A stretch of 64,000 bases of DNA from positions 1 to 64,000 of the forward strand of contig JAKCPI010006216.1 in NCBI GenBank assembly GCA_023213315.1, read 5' to 3'. The notes under the pieces are model-generated. The model saw nothing but the letters and a program-made list of their open reading frames with translations, did no database searches and was not told the DNA's origin. Below are positions 55,632-64,000 of this stretch, piece after piece (position 1 is the first letter of the stretch; each line of letters begins with the position of its first letter). The translations under genes were made by a program, and so were the position numbers. Source of the stretch: Euborellia annulipes. Taxonomy: Eukaryota; Arthropoda; Insecta; Dermaptera; Anisolabididae.

Positions 55632-55791
55632 AAAAGCAAGTAAGATATTGGCAAGCAAGGCCAAGTCAAATTTCTGGAGAGGTGGTACCGAGAAAACTTA
55701 TAAAATTTATAAATAGCTTCTGCAGTTGAAGATAATAAAAAAAATTCAACTCGATTCAAAAAATACAAATTTTTTAACTACAATATTTCTG

Positions 55792-56100
55792 AAAAGGGTG
55801 AATAAATAGATCCAGAGCTAGTATTCAGGCAAATTTATTCGGATTATATCCTCCGCTATAGGCCAACGTTTCGGAGCTCAAACGGCTCCTTCTTCAGAAC
55901 ATCGTTCATGTATGACAAAATTGAGGGCGAATTATTTTCTTGACACCGCACGGTCCTGAAGAAGGAGCCGTTTGAGCTCCGAAACGTTGGCCTATAGCGG
56001 AGGATATAATCCGAATAAATTTGCCTGAATACTAGCTCTGGATCTATTTATTCACCCTTTTCAATAATATCCACCAGGCTGCCCCTATCTTCATCATCAT
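55792..56100. mobile_element. 309-bp Penelope-like insertion: perfect 107-bp inverted repeat
   Basis: Flanked by a perfect 12-13-bp direct repeat ACAATATTTCTG (55780-55791 and 56101-56112). Inside, 55791-55897 is exactly inverted at 55956-56062 around a 58-base spacer. A 38-base tail follows, ending TCATCATCAT. Each arm holds CTGAAGAAGGAGCCGTTTGA then GCTCCGAAACGTTGGCC. A stem GGAGC/GCTCC sits between CTGAAGA and GAAAC, the core layout of hammerhead ribozymes known from Penelope-like pseudo-LTRs. A TSD of this length and a short-repeat 3' tail fit retroposition rather than a DNA transposon. No reverse transcriptase. Confidence 0.75.
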
Positions 56101-56309
56101 ACAATATTTCTGTTAGAAGTCAAATTTGAATAAAAAGTTGATTGTTGACGATGTTATAATGGGTACCGCAACACAGTAGTACAACACGGGGTTGAATGGC
56201 GAAAAATACCTTAATAACTAGATGGGGTCTAGTTATAGGCTATAGTTAAACTAGTAGAGCACTCATGGAAAACTCCCTTATCAACAATAATAAAATAATA
56301 ATTTTTTTA

Positions 56310-56950
56310 AAAATTAAAAACACTCACACTTTTTCTCATTCACATTCACATTCACACAGTCTTTTCGGCAACTTAGGCCATTTAAGACTTTAAACGATAT
56401 TCGTATTAGGGTCCGACCGAAACAAGATTTTCAGCCGAAACCGAATATTCGGCCTCAACCTTAGTTTCGGCCGAAACCGTAACCGAAACCGAAACTTGTA
56501 TTTCCTATAAAAATTTTTTTTCATTTTACTTTTTTTTTTTTGAATTTTTTTCCCTCCCGTGAAAATCATTTTACCTTTTTTTAGGGAGACTAAAATTTTT
56601 TCTCCCTCAAGAGCAAATTATTTGACCTTTTTATTTTGTTTTGCATGCGAGTCTCATCCCATTTTTTCAGACTCTGGTTTCGGCCGGCCGAAAGGTTCGG
56701 CCACTTTTTGGCCGAAACCGAAACTACGGCCGAAACCATGATTTTTGGCCGAAACTGGCCGAAACCGTAACCGAAACCGAATATTCGGTCGGTTCCTAAT
56801 TCGTATGTTTTAATATATCTATTGGAGGTCCAGGCATTCTTATTTAAGCCATTTGGTATCCAAATAAAATCATCGGACGCCTGGGGTCCGAACCCGCGAC
56901 TTTTGGTATACGAGGTTAGCACGCTAATTCCTACACCAAACCCCGAGGGC
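56310..56950 (-). mobile_element. tRNA-SINE, nearly full-length, split by a hAT MITE
   Basis: The tail and body inverse at 56310-56398 (ACACTCACACTTTTTCTCAT, CAGTCTTTTCGGCAACTTAG) and the rest at 56807-56950 (GGTCCAGGCATTCTTATTTA, CATCGGACGCCTGGGGTCCG, CCCCGAGGGC) form one SINE interrupted at ATTCGTAT. Half of the palindrome is deleted (GGTATCCAAATAAAATC). Confidence 0.9.
56407..56798. mobile_element. hAT MITE, family 5, built of TTCGGCCGAAAC units
   Basis: Ends TAGGGTCCGACCGAA and, inverted, TAGGAACCGACCGAA. Perfect 8-bp duplication ATTCGTAT at 56399-56406 and 56799-56806. The interior repeats GGCCGAAACCGAAAC-type motifs in both directions near each end. The 120-codon minus-strand frame and the 60-codon plus frame lie in it and the SINE, and are not genes. 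Confidence 0.93.
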
Positions 56951-57928
56951 AAATAAAAATTTATAAAATAAAATTATAAAAAAACTACAATTAAAAAAAA
57001 TTATTAATTTTCTTTTAAAATATTTAAATGAAAAATAGAAATTTTAAATTAAAATTTTACAATTAAGAATATGCAAATAGCTTTTTTTTAAAGACACTAT
57101 AATATTATGCAAAACATATTCATTTCACTTTAAATAATTCCTTTAAAATTTTCGTAGATTTTGTTTACATTACATATTCTCTCCTTCAAAATTAGCAAAG
57201 GAGATGACTGAGAAACTTTTTCTTCCTTAAAAGAAAACAAAAAAAAAAAAAGGTTTTTAATAAAATTGACATTCTCACTTGATCTTATTAAAATGGAAAA
57301 TAAACACCTGATATTGATGATATACTAATTATTTTAAGATTGAAATATGTGTTTGAAGAATTTATTTTTAAATTATTGAAAGAGATTTTTTTTTTAAAGA
57401 GGATTAAAAATAAAAAAAAAATTAATTCTAAACCTCGCCATTTGACAAAATCCCATCTGATAAGTAATGACGTCACAGGGAAATCTAATTTAAAAATTGG
57501 ATTGATTGATTGATTATAACGTCTCTGATGGGAAAGAACATGAGTAAACAAATCTCCAAACAAATAGAAAAAGGAGCCAGAAATCGAGAATTAGGTATTT
57601 GTAATTACAAAAAACCCACACACGCATTATGGTATTATTGAATATTTGCAGGTTGAATACAAGAGGAAGAGGATATTGAATTTCTTAGTTTAGCTTCGTC
57701 TTCCTTTCTGCCTTTATTCAACTCCCATTAATCTTACTTGGAAGATAAAACAACTGATAATAGGCTTTTAATTAATACATTATTTTCTAATTTAAATAAA
57801 AATTATAGATGCATTTATCGTTATGGAAGTGATTTAAGAGGAAATTAAAGTAAAAATCAGAATTAATTAATGAAAACTAGAGAAATTTACCCCTTTATCT
57901 CCCCTATCATAGCCTTATTTCACAGTTT
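56951..57928. other. AT-rich spacer
   Basis: A 91-codon minus-strand frame (57288-57563) shows no motif. Nothing else recognised. Confidence 0.45.
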
Positions 57929-57930
57929 TA

Positions 57931-58402
57931 AGCGGACCATTCACACACAGTTTAACTGCGCAATTTTACTGTACAACAAACTGGGTAAAAAACTGTAGCC
58001 TACAGTTATCTGAACTGAAAGCGTATGGGCTACTTCAGTATTCCCATCAATAGGTGCTGTACTTCGTTTTCGGCAATTTGAATATGCAATGCAAGATACG
58101 TCTCACAATTCGGACAAATTATGATAGGTCACGTTGAAATTAAGAAAGGCATCTTTTTTGATGATTAAGAAACAGTAATATTCATATATTTTATTAAAAT
58201 AATTTACACTGTACACACGCTCTGAAGAAACACAGTAGAATTGAGGAAACTGCGCAGTTAATCTGTGTAAAAAGCTTTTGCTCAGCTTGCCGCTGGCCAG
58301 TACAAAACCTGCGTGAACTACGCAGTTTCCTCAGTTTATCGCTCAGACATGACGTCACACTTGATAAACTGCGCAGTTTAACTGGGTGTGTATGGGCCAC
58401 TT
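57931..58402. mobile_element. TIR MITE rich in AACTGCGCAGTT palindromes, TA target
   Basis: The left end AGCGGACCATTCACACACAG then TTTAACTGCGCA faces, inverted, AAGTGGCCCATACACACCCA then GTTAAACTGCGCAG. TA flanks both sides (57929-57930, 58403-58404). Internal copies of CTGCGCAG lie near 58250 and 58370, and CTGCGTGAACTACGCAG near 58310. Superfamily uncertain. Confidence 0.8.
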
Positions 58403-58514
58403 TAGGGTTAGTAGTTCGTTTAAGCTATAATTTTATTTTTTTAATAAAATTTATATATTATTTTTACATGAAGTAAAGTCAAAAAAATGTCAAGACTTAG
58501 CAGTCAAATCTATT

Positions 58515-58580
58515 TTATTACTAGCCGACCTGGCCGACGTTTCGGCCCCTTTTTCAGACCATCTTCAAAGTCGAATGGTG
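58515..58580 (-). mobile_element. Penelope-like pseudo-LTR fragment
   Basis: On the minus strand: TTTGAAGATGGTCTGAAAAA then GGGGCCGAAACGTCGGCCAG and GTCGGCTAGTAATAAAAT, the familiar TGAAGATGG ... CCGAAACGTCGGCC signature of Penelope-like pseudo-LTRs. Only one orientation is present here. Confidence 0.6.
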
Positions 58581-58589
58581 AGAATAAAT

Positions 58590-59360
58590 GAAATTCCAAT
58601 ATCAGCGACACACATTCGCATGAACGGAGTGGTCAAGATGATAACGAAGGAATATAAATAAATTTATAATAAATATATATTTACATATTTAAATTTGATT
58701 AGTACACAATATAAATTAAATAATTTGTTCAACATGGGAAACGAACCTCTGGCCCTTCGATAAATAAGTAATAACTTTACGCATATAGTAAAATATAAAG
58801 AAATTACATGATGAATTAACGTCACCAACTTTCATTTATAAAGAAAAAGTGAAATAATTTTTTAAAATATTCCAATGCTGACTGGAATCTAGAAGACAAA
58901 CCATTTAATCTTTTGCAGGGTAAAATAATTTCTTGTATATTTTAATAAATTATGGCTCAGCCAGCTAATGCTAATGACACTAATATCTCTACATTCTTCT
59001 ATTTAACAACCGGGTAATTTAGCATAGGACCCTTTCTTTGTTCGGAATTTCAAGACGGGCAACCTATTATCTGATGGCAACTTTTGAGAAAGAGAGGGAA
59101 GGAATTTGGTCTCCAAAAATACTAACTATAAATCATTGGCGCCCGTGACCTCTTTTGGAGTGGGATCGCCTCGAATCTATTTCTAACCTAATTAAAAAGT
59201 TTAAAAAAATGTCTAATTATTCGGAAAATGTTCAGAGTTTTTAAGATTAATAAAAAAGAAAAATACAATAATGTCTTCGCTGAAGAAATTTCTTTTTAAT
59301 TTTTTCTAGTAATAAAAACGGAATTTCCAAAAAATGGCCGTAGAATCCAAATATGAAATA
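58590..59360. other. Spacer
   Basis: 58953-58998 weakly resembles 44415-44455. No gene recognised. Confidence 0.4.
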
Positions 59361-59361
59361 A

Positions 59362-59421
59362 TATACAGGACGTTCCATTAAAAAAAAAAAATCATAACTT
59401 TGATATGGATCACCCTGTATA
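59362..59421. repeat. 60-bp inverted-repeat element (TATACAGG ends)
   Basis: TATACAGGACGTTCCAT faces ATGGATCACCCTGTATA around an A-rich centre. It resembles the TATACAGGGTG-type ends widespread in arthropod genomes. Confidence 0.55.
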
Positions 59422-59448
59422 AGGTGTGCAATTGTAACAAAAATATTT

Positions 59449-59637
59449 TAATTAAATAAAAGCAACTTGTGTTTTCTTTCTTGGACGTGACGTGACAGGT
59501 AGTATGTCGTTTTTTTCTGGTATAATTATTATTATTGAAAATTTATTGATTTTTAATAATTATACCAGAAAAACCGACATACTACCTGTCACATTTCGTC
59601 CAAGAAAGAAAACATAAGTTGCTTTTATTTAATTGTA
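59449..59637. repeat. Long hairpin, ~90-bp arms
   Basis: The left arm AATTAAATAAAAGCAACTTG, TGTTTTCTTTCTTGGACG, GACAGGTAGTATGTCG, TCTGGTATAATTATTA is mirrored at once by TAATAATTATACCAGAAAAA ... TTGCTTTTATTTAATT. A few mismatches and an ~17-base AT loop. It would make a near-continuous double-stranded RNA if transcribed. Confidence 0.8.
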
Positions 59638-59805
59638 AATTATTAATTTGGACTGCATCCACCATTTTATCAAAACTATTTTAAATTTTACCCCTAAAGG
59701 CCCCACATTATGCACGATCAACAAACTTTAAAAATGTCCGTTAATAAGCCCACAATCTTCCATCCACGCACTATTGGCCCACCCGGTTTATGGTATAAAT
59801 ATTTA

Positions 59806-60183
59806 GGGGTCGTCCACATATTACGTAACGCATTAGGGGGTGGGGTCTGGCCAAAACGTTACTAATTGTGACATGGGAGACCCGGGGGTTTCTCTAACAT
59901 AACAATTTAAAATTGAAAAAAAAAAGATTGAATGATTTTCACAACTGGGGAAAAATGGAGTGATTATTTGAGTCACGAGGGAAAATTTACTAAAAAAAAA
60001 AATTAAAAAAAAAAGGTAAAATTATATATGAATTTTGTATAAAAAATTTTATTTTGGAGGGTAGTTCTATGTTGTGACATAATATTTGTAGGAGGGTTTG
60101 TTTGTATGTGGCTAACTATAACAGGGGGGAGAGGGGACTAGAAAATTGTCAAAAAAGGCATTACGTAATATGTGGGCGACCCT
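59806..60183. mobile_element. TIR MITE (GGGGTCGTCCACATATTACG ends)
   Basis: GGGGTCGTCCACATATTACG then TAACGC faces, inverted, AGGGTCGCCCACATATTACG then TAATGCC. Target duplication unclear because another MITE inserted exactly at the right end. AT-rich interior. Confidence 0.8.
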
Positions 60184-60188
60184 CCAGG

Positions 60189-60464
60189 CATAGGCGAACT
60201 CAGCGAGGGGCAGGAGGGGGCAGCTACCCCCCCCTAGAAGCAAAAAAAAAAAAAAAAAAAAATTAAATGTTTATAAAGTGATGAAACGAAACAAAATTGG
60301 TGTATGGCTACGGGGAATGTTTTTTTTTTGTTAGGACTCGAGGGTTTTTAGGCCTTTAATTCGAAGGCTTTTCCCCTCTATATAAAAAATAGCTATGTCA
60401 CAATCTGGACGACCATGATCTGACCATGCCCCCTCCCCTAGATTTGATCCTGGGTACGCCCATG
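60189..60464. mobile_element. hAT MITE, family 2 related (CATRGGCG ends)
   Basis: Ends CATAGGCGAACTCAGCGAGG and, inverted, CATGGGCGTACCCAGGATC. 8-bp duplication CCTCCAGG/CCTCCATG at 60181-60188 and 60465-60472 (one change). The 129-codon minus-strand frame crossing it and the next SINE is not a gene. Confidence 0.82.
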
Positions 60465-60487
60465 CCTCCATGGAACAATTATTTATA

Positions 60488-60605
60488 CATTTTGGTATCC
60501 AAATTATTTTAAATAAATTTATCGAACTATCTGAACCCGCGCACGTGGCTTTAAGACTATCATTTGTCAAAAGTTCTAGTCTCACGCCCACGACGAGGGG
60601 GGAAG
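60488..60605 (-). repeat. Degenerate tRNA-SINE head
   Basis: TTTTGGTATCCAAATTATTT, ATCGAACTATCTGAACCCGC and CTCACGCCCACGACGAGGGG. Ends at the palindrome; no body. Confidence 0.5.
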
Positions 60606-60609
60606 GGAG

Positions 60610-61250
60610 GGGGGAACTAGCCAAATTTAAAATATATCCAATTGCTAATCGAGAACCAATAGTTTGACATTTTTTCCAAGATAAGATAGAATTGTCCTCA
60701 AAACATCGATGAATCTTCATTTAGAATACGAATTAATATTATTTTTCAATAATTTAAAACAAAAGAAATACTTTGGAACCGAAATGGTTTCAAAACTTTA
60801 TTCGCCTCCAATAAAAAACTTTTTCAAAAAAACCAGCAAAAAAAAGCTAACTATAGTTCACGGTTATACAATAAAGAAAAATAGTTTACCAACTTTATCC
60901 AATTTATTTTATATAATTTGTTTAATGTTTTATTTAATCTATCTAATGTCATACTAAACTTTTAGTAGGAAATTTAGGAAAATAGAGAAATTTGAATCCT
61001 CTATGGCGAATTGTGTTGCCAAGCTGTTAATAAAAGCAAGAAGGTTTAATATACATGGAAAACTTATTGATATGAAATTTAAATGCTGAAAATTATCGTC
61101 ATATAAAATATATTTGTTTGACATATTGTTTTCAAATTAACAAAAAATTAGTTTTTATAAATAAAACAATTATTATTATTATTTGAAATTCCTATTGGGA
61201 TCTCCGGTTATTTCCCCGGGATGCTTTAGTGCACGAAGACACACACCTCA
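60610..61250. other. AT-rich spacer
   Basis: An 82-codon frame at 60709-60957 is lysine/leucine-rich without motifs. Nothing supported. Confidence 0.4.
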
Positions 61251-61257
61251 AACCCAA

Positions 61258-61437
61258 CCAATTGGATACCAAATGGCTTAAATAAGAATGCCTGGACCCC
61301 ATATATGTATATTAAATCAATAACGGTTATCATAAATGTCTTATATGGCCTAAGTTGCCGAAAAGACAGTGTGAATGTGTGTGTGAGTGTGAGTGTGAAT
61401 GAGAAAAAAGTGTGAATGTTTAAAAAAAAAAAAAAAA
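61258..61437 (+). mobile_element. tRNA-SINE, body-only copy
   Basis: Starts AATTGGATACCAAATGGCTT at the palindrome. Body AACGGTTATCATAAATGTCT and CTAAGTTGCCGAAAAGACAG, GTGTGTGAGTG tail and A run. Confidence 0.88.
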
Positions 61438-61439
61438 AC

Positions 61440-63000
61440 CTATTATTATTAATACTAATCAATATGAAAAAACTTTAAAAGTTTAAAGTGGGTTATTTCG
61501 ACTTCCATTTTAACTTGAAGTGAGCAACTTAAACGAAATGATGTCCTATCCTTTGTAAGGAAATTGGAGAGAGTTCATGTAATTCCACTTAGCATGAAGC
61601 CCTTCTCAAGATAAACTCGTGGTTGGGTCATAGGTGTCAGTATTTCGGAAAAGTGGCAATATAATTTGATTAAATTATACATTTTAAATTTTATAATTTT
61701 ATTTAAATTGTTTCTATATTACTTATTCTAATTAAATAAAGGACATCACTTCTCTTTTATAAAGACAAATACACTAATTATCTTGTGTGATGAATAGAAT
61801 TCATTAAAATAAATCTATGAGAAGTTTATAAGTGGAAAGATCGATCAAAGTTTTTCATAGATACTCGTGGTTGGGGTTGCAAGCCAGTAGAAAAAATCCT
61901 AGTCTAAGTTGTTAGCTCGGCAACTTGTTGTTGCCTTCTACTTAATGTTTAGATGAGGTCAATTTAGTAATTACAGGCATCGTATGATAAAATTACAATT
62001 GAACTCAGTGGAAATAAGGAAAATGTAAAATTTCGAAAAATTGTAGGCCGATCTCCAAACATTGGAGGGAGAATGTTTGTATGAATGAAAGTGGGAGTTG
62101 AATAATAAAGTGACAGAATGAGTTCGTAAAATAAATAATCCAACCATGAATTAAATATTTCACGGAAGGTAACTTGAAGGGATTATATATTGAATGTCCG
62201 CTCACTTTTTAGGGGTAAACGAAAAAAATAATACCATTAATTTCATTGTATTCATTGAATTCCCTTAATATGTGAAAACTTTTTTTTTATTTAGGGACAA
62301 CCAGCCTTATGATCTAGAGATAAAAACCATTCCCCGGTTATTTGCCTCCTTGTTTATTGTGCTCTAGTTCCATATACCAAACCCGATTTTGAGGATAAAT
62401 GCCCCTTCCCAGTTCTTCGCCTCTCTGATTCCTGAAAAAATATCAGAAGTTTGACAAACTCACGACAAAATATAAAAATGTATTTAATTCCTTTTATGGA
62501 ATAAATCTAGCAGGTATTACTTTTTATTTAAATATAAATATAAAATATTATTAAATCTTTTTATAACTTTTTTGTATTAATAATACGAAAGGATGTTTGA
62601 ATGGAACTTTTATTTTTTTTAATAGATCATTTTTTAATCCTTTAGTCGGATGGAAACATTACATCTTTTCTATATACATCCATCATTGACTATATTCCAT
62701 ATGAAATGAATTTCAATTTTTAAAAGAATTTTTCTTAAATAACTTTAATCTGATGACTTTAACGAATGAAAGAATTAATGAGTTTTCTCATTCAAAAAAA
62801 AAAAAAAAAAAAATGTTAAAGTAGTCTATGACAAACAATCATAAAGTATGATTATAAATTCAATTTTAACGCCGGATATTCCATCCGACACTTTGACCAT
62901 AACAAATTTGGCCTTTGTTTGTTACTTGGAGTGGAATTATCTCCCACTTTTCTACTCCAGACTTTGACAAACGGAAGGCAAAAGTTTAATTGCCTTATCA
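61440..63000. other. AT-rich spacer
   Basis: No gene, RNA or repeat recognised. Short GC-raised patches at 61590-61650 and 62325-62430. Confidence 0.45.
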
Positions 63001-63007
63001 AAAAAGT

Positions 63008-63864
63008 ACTCTCTTAAAACGAATTAGTAGAATTTTTACTTATTCAAAGAGTAGGTAAGAAAATTACAGCAAATTTAGTCATTTTGAGTAGAATCTACTA
63101 ATATATTTAGTAAATTTATTGGTTACTTTTAGATTAGTTATTTTTTACTAATTCAAAAAGTAGTTCATTCAATTCCGGCTGTCTGAGAAGCCAACATGGC
63201 CGACCAGCTGTTTGATCGGTTCCTTAATAAAGACATTTTTGGCAATATAAGGCTTTATTTAAGTAATAATAATACAAATAAATAATAATATTGAGATAAC
63301 TTGTATTTTTTGTTAAAAATTGCAGGAAATATATGTTAAGTCAAAACAAATAGATTCCAAATTTTTTTAAATTAATAAAATATTATTTTTTAAATAGTCA
63401 ATTAAGAAATATTTTTACTTAAAATTTAGTAAATATATTTCTTGATATAACGATAAATAGTTTTATTAAGTTTATTTAGAAATAAATTGCTGGGAAGGAA
63501 TATAGTAACATTCAAGTAAAAAGCATTGTTAACATCAGCGACATACTTATATACCGAATAAGAAGTAAGAAGTATGAGTAAGTCAAGTTTAAGTTGGTTC
63601 GGCTAGAACTCGAGTCAGTAAACACAAGTTAGGTTCCGGTGTCATCGCACCTTTTTTCATATATCTTAAACGTTTCTTTTTTTTGGTCATTATTTTTTTT
63701 AAAAATTCCCTTTTTTTAATTAGTGAATTTTTCATATTAATAATTTTTACTAATTGAAAAAGTGGATATCCACTATTTACGGGTGGTCTACTTTGCACAT
63801 CTTAAAAAAGCGACTATTCACTATGAATTAGTAGTTTTTTTCCTAATTCGTTTTTAGAGAGTAG
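63008..63864 (+). repeat. Dispersed repeat D, copy 2, with inverted ends
   Basis: Same orientation as 3490-4180. Here the ends are visible: TACTCTCTTAAAACGAATTA at the left and, inverted, CTACTCTCTAAAAACGAATT at the right. Inside, variants of TTTTTACTAATTGAAAAAGT recur near 63034, 63146, 63742. It may be an 857-bp TIR element. The 69-codon minus-strand frame is not a gene. Confidence 0.8.
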
Positions 63865-64000
63865 AGTTTTATTTCAGGGTTTGGAATTTGAACAGGAATA
63901 GTTTAAAGTCCCTTTAGTCCAAAAGAATGGGTTTTGCAAAATGGTTTGTACGAGATATAAATTTGATATTTACCATAGATGCCCATTTTGCACTATACAA

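Noticed and set aside
55956..55993. Claim of an active hammerhead ribozyme
   Set aside because: The CTGAAGA and GAAAC boxes with stem II are visible, but I could not place stem III and the cleavage triplet with confidence; kept only as a hypothesis.
60331..60720. 129-codon minus-strand open frame
   Set aside because: It covers a hAT MITE end and a degenerate SINE head; no domain.

Overview
This is AT-rich eukaryotic DNA (roughly 70-75% A+T by eye) from an animal, most likely an arthropod. The arthropod call rests on the dense mix of hAT, piggyBac-like, mariner-like and Penelope-like remnants with tRNA-derived SINEs. A hemipteran-like insect is possible, but I cannot name the species. No intact protein-coding gene is visible. 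Almost every open frame over 60 codons lies inside a repeat or is about as long as chance allows in such DNA. The window is best read as a gene-poor intergenic or long-intron stretch built from layers of short non-autonomous transposons.

Layout. 1-1708 is a decayed piggyBac-like transposon with a recognisable C-terminal transposase relic. 1.7-5.5 kb holds a direct repeat carrying kappaB-like sites, two hairpin MITEs, a Penelope-like fragment and the first copy of a repeat that returns at the right edge (63.0-63.9 kb). 7.9-21 kb holds several hAT MITEs with 8-bp target duplications, tRNA-derived SINEs and a minus-strand LINE relic (13.9-14.05 kb). 21.6-26.2 kb is packed with copies of an unclassified 0.6-0.7 kb repeat ('family A') that begins with a ~95-bp hairpin. 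An 85-bp exon-like segment lies at 26488-26572. 27-39 kb is mostly AT-rich spacer with scattered SINEs, MITEs and a few GC-raised islands. 39.9-43.2 kb has a three-level nested insertion followed by a 2.2-kb foldback element whose arms are 160-bp tandem repeats. 45.8-50 kb has more hAT MITEs and family A copies. 54-56.9 kb holds hAT MITEs, a decayed coding-like stretch, a 309-bp insertion made of a perfect 107-bp inverted repeat with the Penelope-type CGAAACGT motif, and a SINE split by a hAT MITE. 57.9-60.5 kb is a cluster of hairpin and terminal-inverted-repeat MITEs.

These elements do not form a pathway. Their relation is parasitic and chronological: SINEs and MITEs sit inside one another, and target duplications let several insertion orders be read directly. 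The most notable systems are the foldback element (41021-43224), the Penelope-like inverted insertion (55792-56100) with similar foldbacks elsewhere, and a SINE whose copies break repeatedly at one internal palindrome. The octamer TAGGCCTA also occurs far more often than base composition predicts.
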